Under the pieces are notes generated by a model. The model was not told the origin of the DNA and ran no database searches. It worked only from the letters and a program-made list of their open reading frames with translations. A DNA stretch of 64,000 nt, from NCBI GenBank assembly GCA_963665915.2, contig CAXXSG010000004.1, positions 1 through 64,000 of the forward strand. Direction: 5' to 3'. Shown piece after piece: positions 51,838 to 60,845 of this stretch (its first letter is position 1; each line of letters begins with the position of its first letter). The translations under genes and the position numbers were made by a program. Source of the stretch: JAFGRU01 sp963665915 (lineage in GTDB: Bacteria; Desulfobacterota; Desulfuromonadia; Desulfuromonadales; JAAYDE01).

Positions 51838-52107
51838 TTATTTGCCCTTGCCTTTGTTCCTTTTCTGCTTCTGACCTTTTTTGCCATGCTCTTCGGTTTC
51901 ATACTCTTCGTGGTAATCAGATTTGTGCTTTATATATTGTTTTTCCAGTTTTTCCCGTTCCTGTTTCCCGTCACCCTCTTTCGGAGCTTTTCCTATCCTT
52001 TTTTGCTTGTAGCTCTCCTGAAGTTCCTTCATTTCCGCCTGATGGCGTTCATTCATCGCCTTGCCATCTTCGGAGTAGCCCGATTCATCTCCAACTATCC
52101 TTTCCAT
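51838..52107 (-). CDS. Lysine/glutamate-rich small protein
   Basis: About 89 residues, MERIVGDESGYSEDGKAMNE to the basic tail KKGQKQKRNKGKGK. It is strongly charged, probably a long helix (MNERHQAEMKELQESYKQKR), and has no recognised domain. CAGGGGCGCAAGC precedes the chosen ATG; the frame continues to 52194 over the end of the SIMPL gene. It lies directly downstream of that gene and may be co-transcribed. Function unknown. Confidence 0.5.
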   Translation of the reverse strand: MERIVGDESGYSEDGKAMNERHQAEMKELQESYKQKRIGKAPKEGDGKQEREKLEKQYIKHKSDYHEEYETEEHGKKGQKQKRNKGKGK

Positions 52108-52141
52108 GCTTGCGCCCCTGTTAAGAGCATGATTGAAGTTA

Positions 52142-52885
52142 TTATTTATCTCCGATTTGACAAACCATATCGACGGTCGCCTGGACGGTGACATCTCCCA
52201 CTACAACGGGAGGAGGAGCCGCCGAAGTCATGACTTTCATGGCGCCAGACCTTTCATAATTCATCCTCACAGGCGCCTGCTGCGAGTGGTCGAGGTTCAG
52301 AGACAACACCCGCAGAATTTCAACGCCGGCAGCCTTGGCCAAAATCCGCGCATCATTCAGAGCGTTTTCTACGGCTTCCCGGATAGCCTGTTCACGATAT
52401 TTTCGTGGATCCGAGAGATCAAAATAAACGGAACCGATATCATTGGCTCCAGCCTCGGCGGCTGTCTCAATCAATTTTCCACCCAAATCACGCTTCAAAG
52501 TCCTGACGGAAAGACGGCTGGTTACCGAAAAACCGACGATATGAGGACGCCACTCACGATCGACGTTTTTGGGACGAGGAGACCATTGGGGCCGAACCTC
52601 AAAGCGACTGGTCTGATACTCTTTTTTGGTGAGACCGGTTTTTTCCAGGGATTTCAAAATTCCATTCATTTTTTGACTGTTTAACCTTAGGGCTTCATCC
52701 GCTTTGCGGGCATCGGTAATCACACCAATGGCCAGATTAAGCTGATCAGCTGGAACTTTGAGCATCGCGGTTCCTTGAACTGCCAGTTTAGGAACCTCTT
52801 CCTTATCGGATGCAGATGAAACCTGCCCTGATAAAATAATCAAGCATAAAACCAACAACCCTGAGGTAATAATACTTTTCCTCAT
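52142..52885 (-). CDS. SIMPL (DUF541) domain periplasmic protein
   Basis: A 247-residue secreted protein. The signal peptide (IITSGLLVLCLIILSGQVSS) is followed by the SIMPL domain: VQGTAMLKVPADQLNLAIGV, the mid-part TSRLSVRTLKRDLGGKLIET and AIREAVENALNDARILAKAA. Family members (E. coli YggE) are linked to oxidative-stress tolerance and outer-membrane biology. AAGTGAGGTCCGGTT precedes the start. Confidence 0.9.
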   Translation of the reverse strand: MRKSIITSGLLVLCLIILSGQVSSASDKEEVPKLAVQGTAMLKVPADQLNLAIGVITDARKADEALRLNSQKMNGILKSLEKTGLTKKEYQTSRFEVRPQWSPRPKNVDREWRPHIVGFSVTSRLSVRTLKRDLGGKLIETAAEAGANDIGSVYFDLSDPRKYREQAIREAVENALNDARILAKAAGVEILRVLSLNLDHSQQAPVRMNYERSGAMKVMTSAAPPPVVVGDVTVQATVDMVCQIGDK

Positions 52886-53040
52886 AACCGGACCTCACTT
52901 TTCAAAAATTATGGAAGACATTTCGACACTTAAAAACATCCAAAACCACAGAATAATCTTCAGTCTGTTCCTGAATATTAACATGTAGCGAAAAAATCCA
53001 AAGGGATCAACACTATATTCCTTTTCAATTCCAAAAAACA

Positions 53041-53661
53041 CTAACTGAAAAACCCGAGTCCCTCACGGATCAGGAAAAAAGCAAAAACAAAAAGAAGAAT
53101 ACCAAGAAATCGCAACAATAGACGATAAGCCTTCCCATGAAAGAAGGATCGGGATTTCCCAGTTAAAACCGCAAGTAAAATTTTTGAACCAACCAGAAAA
53201 ATGTAAAATCCGGCCAGGAAAGCAATCCCACACGAGAAGTGGATTCCTACGGCCCGCAGCAGTAAGGGGCCTCCGACACAAGCCCAGAAAAGGTAAGGAT
53301 GCGGGCTCAAGATGTTGACCAGAAAGGCTTTACGCAATGACCGTGGAGGAGTTACAGTTTCGGGTCGATATTCTCCAGCCCGAAAGGTATCAAAGCCGAG
53401 ATAACAGACAAACAAGGCTCCTGCCAGGGAAATGACGCCCAGGACCGGGCCAAACTGTTGAAGGCTTTTAAGAAGCAGGAAAACCCCGGCAATGATCGGC
53501 GCGTCAGTCACAATGGGGGCCAGGGCAACACGGATTCCGGATTTGAGATTGTGTTGCAGGGTCTCGGAAATTACCAGCGTCAGCAACGGCCCCGGGGAAA
53601 AACCGGCGGCCAACCCAAGAAGGGCCCCGGAAAACAAAAAATCTATAAAGGACTCGCCCAT
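53041..53661 (-). CDS. LysE/RhtB family exporter
   Basis: An inner-membrane exporter for amino acids or related metabolites. The 206-residue product has six hydrophobic segments and the family start GALLGLAAGFSPGPLLTLVI, then DAPIIAGVFLLL and FLVNILSPHPYLFWACVGGP. I start at 53661 (MGESFIDFLFS); an upstream start at 53679 adds six residues. The substrate is unknown. Confidence 0.88.
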   Translation of the reverse strand: MGESFIDFLFSGALLGLAAGFSPGPLLTLVISETLQHNLKSGIRVALAPIVTDAPIIAGVFLLLKSLQQFGPVLGVISLAGALFVCYLGFDTFRAGEYRPETVTPPRSLRKAFLVNILSPHPYLFWACVGGPLLLRAVGIHFSCGIAFLAGFYIFLVGSKILLAVLTGKSRSFFHGKAYRLLLRFLGILLFVFAFFLIREGLGFFS

Positions 53662-53810
53662 CAACCCGGGACACCTCACTGGAATAAATGCACTGGACAG
53701 TATCTGAAACGAAAGAAAGCCCGTCCCTTAGCAGGAACAGGCTTTCCGGAAATTTTTTTTACAGGGTGAAACTGAATTTACTTCAGGAAACTCGTCCAAA
53801 AAAAGGTGAC

Positions 53811-54653
53811 CTACCCGTGCCCTTCCTTGGCAGCGGCCTTATCCCCATGAGCTTCCTCTTTATCCTCCTTCTGTTGCGGGGCCATGGCTTCAAGAGCCCG
53901 CTCAGGATTTGCTTCCACTTCGTAAAGGATGTTTGCAACCCGGCCTTCCGGCAGCCAGACGATTTCACCGGTACCGACGTTGTAAATGGCACCAACCACT
54001 TTGGCTTTTCCGTCCTTGACCAGCTTTCGCGAAGCCGGACTTTTCATGAAGAGATCGCGAATGCTGATCCAGACGTTCTCTTCAATGGCGTAAGGAATGA
54101 TATCGTCTCCTTTGACATGAGGATATATCTCCATGGCACGTTTGACCGCAGGTTCAATATTGTCGACCAACGGTGGGATGTTGCGCTCAAGGGCATGTCC
54201 CTCTCCATGAACGGCATGGGTTACTGCGGTAACCGCGCCGCACTGGGTATGCCCCAACACCACCAATACCGGGGTGTTGACGTGAGCGAGTCCGTACTCG
54301 ATTGAGCCGACCTCGTCTGTATCACAGACATTTCCTGCCACACGGATAACAAAGATATCCATAATCCCGGCATCGAAAATATGTTCCACGGGAACTCTCG
54401 AATCCGAGCAGGTGATGACCGTTGCATAAGCATGGTCTCCCTGATTCTCCTTGCCGGCCTGGATGATACGCGCAGCATTCATGTGCGGGTGATTGGACTG
54501 GCCCCTTACAAACCGGCGATTCCCCTCTTTCAAGATTTGTATAGCTTGATCAGGGGACGGTTTGGCCTTTTGTTCGGTTTTTGAGCATGCGGGCAGAGTC
54601 ACAAGTCCAACCACAAAAGCGCTTACAATCAGCCCGGACAGAACTTTTTTCAT
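53811..54653 (-). CDS. Periplasmic beta-class carbonic anhydrase, lipoprotein type
   Basis: Interconverts CO2 and bicarbonate. From the ATG at 54653 (GAGAGAGGTT just ahead) the product has about 280 residues, with signal and lipobox SAFVVGLVTLPAC. The beta-CA zinc site lies in ATVITCSDSRVPVEHIFDAG (Cys, Asp) and VLVVLGHTQCGAVTAV (His, Cys). The C-terminal tail is charged with histidines (EEAHGDKAAAKEGHG). An exported beta-CA is less usual than the cytoplasmic form. An open frame continues to 54791 but is non-coding by similarity. Confidence 0.9.
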   Translation of the reverse strand: MKKVLSGLIVSAFVVGLVTLPACSKTEQKAKPSPDQAIQILKEGNRRFVRGQSNHPHMNAARIIQAGKENQGDHAYATVITCSDSRVPVEHIFDAGIMDIFVIRVAGNVCDTDEVGSIEYGLAHVNTPVLVVLGHTQCGAVTAVTHAVHGEGHALERNIPPLVDNIEPAVKRAMEIYPHVKGDDIIPYAIEENVWISIRDLFMKSPASRKLVKDGKAKVVGAIYNVGTGEIVWLPEGRVANILYEVEANPERALEAMAPQQKEDKEEAHGDKAAAKEGHG

Positions 54654-54848
54654 AACCTCTCTCCTTTCATTCCCAACGTCACCAAAAAAATATAAAAAAC
54701 GAATTTTTCTCTTCTCGGATTTCCAGAACAAGGTTATTAACAGACGGATTAAACAATCTTTAACCGGTCCGTTCAGGCGGCCCTCTTTCACAACAAGAAA
54801 GGAGAGCTTTGGAAAAAAGTTAGAAACGACTCTGCGACGTCTTCTATT

Positions 54849-55199
54849 TTAGTACAAGGAAGATTTAACATTCTTGGTGCCTACCACACGAGGCTCATCA
54901 ACATCATCCGTCTCAACAACCCTGATAGTAATCTCATCACCCGCATTAAGGTGTCCCCGATACCAGTTCAGATTGTTGTCCTTGGCCCGACCTTCCAGGT
55001 TCCCTTCAACGGAAAGAACGACATTTTCCTTTTCGAATTCTTCAACCTCGGATATTTTCTTGATCTCTTCCTGATATTCTTCGGGGAAATTGTCTATGGC
55101 GTGCTTTCCCCGCACCGTCGAAACAGCCAGGGTGCCTGGCTTATTAATTCCCGCTGTAGTGATTTTTTTTCCATTTTTTAGTATTTCAAATGCCATCAT
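54849..55199 (-). CDS. Hypothetical beta-rich protein
   Basis: A 116-residue product with a clear codon pattern. It begins MMAFEILKNGKKITTAGINK and has a charged middle (EEYQEEIKKISEVEEFEKEN) and end (GDEITIRVVETDDVDEPRVV). No signal peptide or membrane segment. I recognise no family. It lies between the carbonic anhydrase gene and the hgcA-like pseudogene. Confidence 0.6.
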   Translation of the reverse strand: MMAFEILKNGKKITTAGINKPGTLAVSTVRGKHAIDNFPEEYQEEIKKISEVEEFEKENVVLSVEGNLEGRAKDNNLNWYRGHLNAGDEITIRVVETDDVDEPRVVGTKNVKSSLY

Positions 55200-55510
55200 G
55201 CTTTTTTGTCCTCCTCATCGGCAATCGTAAGATATGGTTGGTGACTTGAGAGCCCTGGCCATAATTTAAAAAGCCTTGGCCCATTTTTCAAGCCAGACCC
55301 CAAAGAATTTATTACGTTACAAGAAAAAATCCAACCGATTTTTGTAAATATGGATTCCACGGAAGACTATCTTGCTGCTAACTTGCCGAATTAACGAAAG
55401 ATTACTCGCGTAAATAAAAATGGGAAGAGAAACCCCTTCCAAGCGGGAATACAAGTTCAGCGGAATATTTTTCAGAAACATCCGTCGCAACAGTCCACTT
55501 TCCGCTCTTT
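55200..55510. other. 311-bp region downstream of the hgcA-like remnant
   Basis: On the minus strand it continues from the pseudogene. An open frame (55317-55541) runs through it but shows none of the hydrophobic helices expected of the HgcA C-terminal membrane domain. No ferredoxin (hgcB-like CxxCxxC) motif was found. It appears to be decayed or unrelated sequence. Confidence 0.4.
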
Positions 55511-56210
55511 TTACCCATTTATTGAAAAAAAAAGGCCGCACATCCTACTCCGGCGCAAACTGAACGGCCCCCACAACACCGAGAAACCACTCTCCTCCCT
55601 AATCTTCCAGGCAGAAACACCGGCGGCTCCAAGTTGTGGCAGAATCAGGCAGTGGTAAGACATGACCTTTTTCGACCCGCTCGACTCGATACAAAATTTC
55701 AGTTCTTCTGTGGAAAACATTTTTTTCCCAGCCGCGCACCAGGCGTTAATACCACCAGTGCCCAGGACTAGAAGCCAGGCGTTCAAACCCTGGAGTTCTC
55801 GACACACATGGTCAAAGCTCATTTTGTAGTAGGCGAGCACCAGAACCGGGAAGTCTGGGTCGGGAGTACCGACGCCATTAAGAACCGGATCAACACGGTG
55901 GTTGTTGCGGCGGATGCCGAGTCGAACCTTCAGCGCGCCAGCAAATCCGCCAGGAAAAAACGCGTGTTTGCTAACGGCACCAACCCCGCCGGAGTATCCA
56001 AAAAACCAATTACAAAAGGGCTATTTTCCAAATCCGCTTGATTGGAAGCAGGCGCGATATTGTGGCACTCCACGGCCTCCTTTTTAGCCCCGCTTCCCGG
56101 CTGCATGATTCCGTTGCTGTGGCGTCTTTTGCAGGCTCAGCTTTTGACCAGCAAAACTGCGGTTCCGGCGCCCTGGCATTGAAAGTTTGCGTCTTTTTTT
56201 TCATTCGCAA
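55511..56210 (-). pseudogene. Decayed hgcA-like (mercury-methylation corrinoid protein family) gene
   Basis: Three successive frames carry consecutive parts of an HgcA-family corrinoid domain: AEPAKDATATESC (about 56110-56150), PFVIGFLDTPAG (about 56010), then LKVRLGIRRNNHRVDP (about 55890), VLVLAYYKMSFDHVCREL, WLLVLGTGGINAWCAAGKK (cap helix, about 55724-55765), STEELKFCIESSGS, LILPQLGAAGVSAW and SGFSVLWGP. HgcA has N(V/I)WCA(A/G)GK in the cap helix; here the second residue is Ala. At least three frameshifts and a stop interrupt it, and the C-terminal membrane domain and hgcB are missing. The identification rests on motif order; the gene cannot make a working HgcA as written. Confidence 0.72.
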
Positions 56211-56301
56211 CCGTTGTGTTGGAAAGTGTTCAAGTCCAACGCAGAAAACCAGAAGTTAATCTTGAAACACACATAATGAAGAAATGAATGTGGACGTTAA
56301 C

Positions 56302-56847
56302 TCACCACGCCCAGAGCTCTTTTTTCAGATACATCCCCCACCATAAATTATAGAAATGGACCTTCCGGACCCTTTTCCCGTTCTGAAAGAGCGGATAGCC
56401 TTTATTGGCCCATTCGAACAAAGAGCCTTCCAGGTTGTGGACATTCACAAAACCAATTTTTTCAAGCTCTTCCGCGAGGACAGCGGATCGATACCCGACG
56501 GAACAGTAGGTGACAATCAACTGTTCCCGCAACAGTCCCGCCAACAACGGCCAGGCCTCATCCAGAGTCGGAGCCAGTAGGGAACCCGCAAGATGGCTGA
56601 CCTCAAATTCTTCTGTACTGCGTACATCAAGAAGAATCAGTTCGTCACCCTTCTTCTCTTCCATCCATTGACGAAGTATTTCAACACTGACCCAGGAAAC
56701 ACCAGGGAAACGATCTTTTGTCCTGGCCTTGAATTGTTCAAAACGGTCACTGCAAAAAGCAGGGCTTGAAAATCCAACAAAAAGAAACAGGAGAAGGAAA
56801 ATCCACTTATTGACACGAATGTTCAACATGATCTCTAAAATTCGCAT
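56302..56847 (-). CDS. Secreted rhodanese-domain protein
   Basis: A 181-residue exported single-domain rhodanese. The signal peptide (KWIFLLLFLFVGFSSPAFC) is followed by the fold with ELILLDVRSTEEFEVSHLAG and the active-site loop VTYCSVGYRSAVLAEEL (catalytic Cys). The tail (VHFYNLWWGMYLKKELWAW) is hydrophobic and aromatic. A start at the internal ATG seven codons in is also possible. Sulfur donor and acceptor are unknown. Confidence 0.88.
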   Translation of the reverse strand: MRILEIMLNIRVNKWIFLLLFLFVGFSSPAFCSDRFEQFKARTKDRFPGVSWVSVEILRQWMEEKKGDELILLDVRSTEEFEVSHLAGSLLAPTLDEAWPLLAGLLREQLIVTYCSVGYRSAVLAEELEKIGFVNVHNLEGSLFEWANKGYPLFQNGKRVRKVHFYNLWWGMYLKKELWAW

Positions 56848-57014
56848 AAAAAATCAGTTAATCAGGCGCAGTGACGGACTGAGTTTTTTCTTCTTCAGCC
56901 AGAAGGGTTACAACCACCTTGGTCCACGCCGCATAGCCCGCTTTTCCCAAGGAGAATAAAGTGTTCCCAAAAAGTTAATAGTAAACAGTATAGCTTGTTT
57001 CAGGGGATAGGGAC

Positions 57015-57188
57015 ATGCCGTACGATGCACATGCAGGCAGTATCAGCTTTGGGGGATACGCACAAAAGAATGGGATTTCCAAGGCGGGACTCCACGAACT
57101 TAAGAGAGGTATTGCTATCGGGCAGGGAAATATGAACAGATTTGCCGCCTTCGCGCTGGATTCAAAACGACTCCAGTCAGTTTTCTAA
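57015..57188 (+). CDS. Unrecognised 57-aa ORF
   Basis: A plus-strand frame MPYDAHAGSISFGGYAQKNG ... FALDSKRLQSVF with AGGGGATAGGGAC directly before the ATG and no rare-codon clustering. It is convergent with the L,D-transpeptidase gene and overlaps its stop by four bases. No domain recognised. It could be a small protein gene or chance. Confidence 0.3.
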   Translation: MPYDAHAGSISFGGYAQKNGISKAGLHELKRGIAIGQGNMNRFAAFALDSKRLQSVF

Positions 57189-57676
57189 GGCAGGATTTGA
57201 ATAGGGGTACCGTTGGGAACGGAATTCCAAATTTCCGTCATTTCCTCGTTGGTGACGGCAATACAGCCGTCGGTCCAGTCGCGTTCTTTCAGCTGTTTCC
57301 CAACCCGGTCATAGAGTGGCGGTATACCGTGGATCATTATCATACCACCGGGATGAACGCCGCGCTCCATGGCCAAGCCCTTGTCATTCTGGTTGGGGTA
57401 AGAAATATGAATAGAACGAAAGTAGCGGTCTGATTCTGTGCGCCAGTCAAGAATATAAGTTCCTTCCGGTGTGCGCTTGTCACCTTCCTTTATTTTATGA
57501 CCGACGGGATTTTCTCCAAGCGATATGGAGTATTCCTTGATGGCTTTACCATTCCTGATCAGTGAGAGCTTTCTTGCCGACTTTTGCACAATTACCATAT
57601 GAGCTTGTTGCTGCACATTGCCACAGCAAATAAGGGGAAGAATACAAAACAAAATTGTCAGTATAACCTTTTTCAT
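57185..57676 (-). CDS. L,D-transpeptidase (YkuD domain), putative lipoprotein
   Basis: A 163-residue envelope enzyme. The signal with lipobox is ILFCILPLICC. The YkuD domain has VQKSARKLSLIRNGKAIKEY, GGMIMIHGIPPLYDR (His) and DWTDGCIAVTNEEM (catalytic Cys in DGCIAV, with Ala in place of the usual Arg). I start at 57676; the frame continues to 57748. It is the second L,D-transpeptidase in the window. Confidence 0.88.
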   Translation of the reverse strand: MKKVILTILFCILPLICCGNVQQQAHMVIVQKSARKLSLIRNGKAIKEYSISLGENPVGHKIKEGDKRTPEGTYILDWRTESDRYFRSIHISYPNQNDKGLAMERGVHPGGMIMIHGIPPLYDRVGKQLKERDWTDGCIAVTNEEMTEIWNSVPNGTPIQILP

Positions 57677-58321
57677 CCAAGCCTCTCGCCAAACCAAGCT
57701 TGTTTTCCAGAATTTCCCATAAAATCCGAACCTTTTCAAAAAGCCCAAAAGCGTTCAGGCAAGGAGCTTTGCAAACCATTTGCCAAACGATCAAATCACA
57801 CGGTTTAAAAACTCTCGGCTCGGTGTTTTTTTGGGTACCCCTCAGTGGGGGCTTAAATGTTGCGGTAGATCATATTTTTTTCCATTAATTTCAGCAACAT
57901 AAAATTTCAAATTAAAACTTTTAAAAAACTTTTTTTGCGAACTTTTCAGCTCCATGTTTCTTTGATTGATTTTTTTATCATCAGTGCGTGCGAAAAAACA
58001 GCGTCAGAATCTTGAAGTGGGAAAAACTCCCACGCATCTGTTGCCCATGTTCAACACTCCCCTCTTCCGACCAGGTCTCTCCTTAAAGACCAGTCAGACT
58101 TGGAGATTGACATGAAAAAGAGGAAATAATATGAAAGATTTACAATTTATAAAGCAAACAGCTGGGCACTATTCCAAAAAACCTGCGGGATATAATCATT
58201 CAGAGAGTGGGTTGACGAACGGAAAAACCGACTGAGGAGAGAGGCACAAGCGGGGAAGCCTTTTATTATTAGAAACTTAATGCCAGTGACTGGTATAGAC
58301 AAATAATTTTCCGGGAAGGCA
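57677..58321. other. About 640-bp region between cell-wall genes
   Basis: No firm gene. A 34-codon plus-strand frame (58131-58235, MKDLQFIKQTAGHYSKKPAG onward) has a good AGAGGAAATAAT before its ATG, but there is nothing else to support it. A hairpin GTGGGA / TCCCAC lies at 58016-58032 in an AT-rich stretch. Confidence 0.4.
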
Positions 58322-59107
58322 TCATCCTCCACTTTGGCTGGAAGCCCTTTCCAGAGCCACCATCTGCTGCTTCTGAAAAAAGAGAAGATAGTCACCAATG
58401 GCGCTTTTGACCCTTTTGACGTGATCGTTTTTTTTTCCACCTTCATAGCGGGTAATTGAGTAGGAAACCACATCGTCTACCCCTCTTCGACTGGCTTCCT
58501 TCATATAATGATTAAGGATAAAGGCACCGGCGCTTAAGTTTTTGTGGGGATCATATAAATCGGTAGCACTTTGAATAACCCCGATTTTTTTAAGGTTGAT
58601 CGGATTTTTTTTATTCAGAACCCAGGTTGGAAGGTGTATCTGCAGAAGCCCGATAGCATTTTTGTCGGATTTGGCTAAATAGTCAAAGTCCGATTCCACA
58701 TCCATCAAACCGAGAAGAATAAGCGGCGAAATTTTATATTCCCTGGAAGCGTGATGGATGCTGTCGACGATGATATCCGCCATGCGCGGAAACACTTTAT
58801 AATTTTTATCAAGAATGTAGTCTTTGAGGTACTCTTCATATTGGGAAAAACCGTTTGCTGCGGACGGCCAATGGGACACCTTTGCACGCCCTTTACTCAA
58901 CGGCGGTTCAGGAACCTTTTCGCGACAAACCGATTGAGCCTGCACTTCAGCAACCGGCTCAAAAGAAATTTTGAGCACAACTCCCGCGGAAAGTGCGACA
59001 AATATAAAAAAACTGCTGACAAGAATTGTCAGAATTTTTTTCCACCCGAAAAGGCCATTCAAAACCTTTTTATGCCTGTCGGGCTGCTCTTCTTTCTTTC
59101 CCACCAT
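58322..59107 (-). CDS. Membrane-anchored lytic transglycosylase (SLT domain)
   Basis: A 261-residue enzyme that cuts MurNAc-GlcNAc bonds with 1,6-anhydro ends. One N-terminal membrane anchor (LTILVSSFFIFVALSAGVVL) leads to the SLT domain (about 115-245): SPLILLGLMDVESDFDYLAK (catalytic Glu in MDVES), NAIGLLQIHLPTWVL and SYSITRYEGGKKNDHVKRVK. The glycine-rich GLLQI motif is canonical (GLMQV type). Confidence 0.9.
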   Translation of the reverse strand: MVGKKEEQPDRHKKVLNGLFGWKKILTILVSSFFIFVALSAGVVLKISFEPVAEVQAQSVCREKVPEPPLSKGRAKVSHWPSAANGFSQYEEYLKDYILDKNYKVFPRMADIIVDSIHHASREYKISPLILLGLMDVESDFDYLAKSDKNAIGLLQIHLPTWVLNKKNPINLKKIGVIQSATDLYDPHKNLSAGAFILNHYMKEASRRGVDDVVSYSITRYEGGKKNDHVKRVKSAIGDYLLFFQKQQMVALERASSQSGG

Positions 59108-59310
59108 CCCCTCCTACTTGGCCATTTTTCGGCACCAAAACCCCGTTTTAAGTACTGAGGACCGAAAAATTGCATTTTATCTGCCAAAAGGAACCATCCC
59201 TTATCTCATTCAGCAAGCCAAAGTCCTTGCACAGTGAACCGGTTTCCTTGACATTCCAAAAAACCGCCGACTTGAAAAACACAGATCGATTTGCCAAAAA
59301 ATCCGAGACA

Positions 59311-59342
59311 CAAAAAAGGCCAGCCGTAAATGGCTGGCCTCA
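59311..59342 (-). terminator. Terminator after the FKBP gene
   Basis: On the minus strand GAGGCCAGCCA and TGGCTGGCC-type arms (GGCCAGCC / GGCTGGCC) form a strong stem with a short loop followed by six T, about 30 bases after the stop. Confidence 0.9.
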
Positions 59343-59371
59343 AACTGTTGGCTTTTCCATCGAGAAAAATT

Positions 59372-59800
59372 TTACAAAACGCTCTTCAGTTCTATTTCAA
59401 AAGTCAGGTCATTCCCTGCCAATCGATGATTGGCATCAATGACAACTTTGCCCTCACGAACTTCCTTGACGGTCACATTAACGGTTTTATCCTGCTCGTT
59501 GCGCATTTCAAAAACCTGCCCGACCTCCGGATTCGTCTCCGCTGGAAAGGCTTGACTCTCAACCTCAAACACAAAGTGCTCCCGATAAGGACCGTAAGCA
59601 TTTTTCATCGGGATTTTCACTTTCTTTTTTTCCCCGGGACTCATCCCGATGAGAGCCTCATTGAAACCCGGGATTATATCCGCACTTCCAACTTCAAACT
59701 CAAGAGGGTCGTTCTCATAAGACGATTCAAATTCACTCCCGTCGTCCAAGGTTCCACGGTAGTGAACCTGAACTTTATCACCTTCTTTAACTGTCGACAT
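59372..59800 (-). CDS. FKBP-type peptidyl-prolyl isomerase (SlyD/FkpB-like)
   Basis: A 142-residue cytoplasmic isomerase. The FKBP fold is split by an insert: VQVHYRGTLDDGSEFESSYE, LEFEVGSADIIPGFNEALIG, GEKKKVKIPMKNAYGPY and the insert-in-flap domain, ending GNDLTFEIELKSVL. It lacks the His-rich metal tail of E. coli SlyD. Single-gene unit with its own terminator. Confidence 0.93.
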   Translation of the reverse strand: MSTVKEGDKVQVHYRGTLDDGSEFESSYENDPLEFEVGSADIIPGFNEALIGMSPGEKKKVKIPMKNAYGPYREHFVFEVESQAFPAETNPEVGQVFEMRNEQDKTVNVTVKEVREGKVVIDANHRLAGNDLTFEIELKSVL

Positions 59801-60011
59801 ATGGTTATCCTTTCCTCTTTACAGAAAACTATTCAGGAGGCTCCTCCGTTCGGAGTTAAGACCATCCCGTTCCGCCTATTCCCAAAGCGAATTATCACCA
59901 GGCATTTCTGCCATTCTAACGGGGACCAGCCCAATCCCCAAGAAAAATTTCAAGCCACTCAACCATCGAAACCCTGATCCTGAGAACCGGTTTTTCCATG
60001 CTGGACTAAAA

Positions 60012-60638
60012 TCAACGGGGCGGAGATGGAAACCGGCTCAAAAATTCACGCCAGAATTTTTCCGTCCGTTTCACCCGCTTACCCTTTTCAGTTCCAAGGG
60101 AACCCGCGGCATCGGCTTTTTCGACCTGAATAAGAAGCTTAAAAAGCGGGTTTTTCATAAAGCTGATCTGCCGCGAAGATGGTTCCTGACTAAAACTTCT
60201 TTCCCGGCCTAGAGAAAAATGATGATAGCGAACCAGCCAGGCCACATCTGCGGCAAGGTCGGACCGTCCGATCCGCCACAACATTCGATCGGCCATGCGT
60301 GAACCCTCAAAGGCATGGCCATGAGCAGTCCATTTCCCTTGGCGAAACTCCGTGGTAATCGATTTGCCGATATCGTGGAGGAGAACGGCCCAGAAAACTC
60401 TTTCGTCGCCATTCTCGGGAACTGTTTTCAGCGCCAGCAAGGTGTGTTCCAGAGCATCCCCTTCGCCGTGATGCTTTTTCTCCTGACGAATTCCACGCAG
60501 AGCCCTGACTTCGGCAATTTCACAGATTAAACGTTCGCACAAAACTTTCCGCCGGGCGAGACCCCTCGCGGGACTGTTTTCCAGAAAAATTTTCCCTAGA
60601 GGAATTTCCCAGACGGATGCAGGTTCAGTCAGCTTCAT
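60012..60638 (-). CDS. HD-domain phosphohydrolase
   Basis: A 208-residue protein with the metal-binding HD pattern: HHGEGDALEHTLLALKTVPE, WAVLLHDIGKSITTEF (HD), the AHGHAFEGSRMADRML helix and LVRYHHFSLGRE. It resembles the HD part of CCA-adding enzymes and related small hydrolases; substrate unknown. The start codon follows a weak GGTT. Single gene. Confidence 0.82.
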   Translation of the reverse strand: MKLTEPASVWEIPLGKIFLENSPARGLARRKVLCERLICEIAEVRALRGIRQEKKHHGEGDALEHTLLALKTVPENGDERVFWAVLLHDIGKSITTEFRQGKWTAHGHAFEGSRMADRMLWRIGRSDLAADVAWLVRYHHFSLGRERSFSQEPSSRQISFMKNPLFKLLIQVEKADAAGSLGTEKGKRVKRTEKFWREFLSRFPSPPR

Positions 60639-60845
60639 AACCTGTTTCGCCCTTCAACCCACCCCTTTTGAGAAGCGCCTAGAAAGGGTCTGGGACAAGT
60701 ACTGTCAACGGATACTGAGGTCAATTGGTTAGCCGGCAAAGTATATTGGCACCACTCCGGTGGTGACGTAGCCAAAGGACTGAAACTCCCGAAGCAGACA
60801 AAAGAACCGGAATTATCCAACAGGATTTAATACACAGAGCACTCG

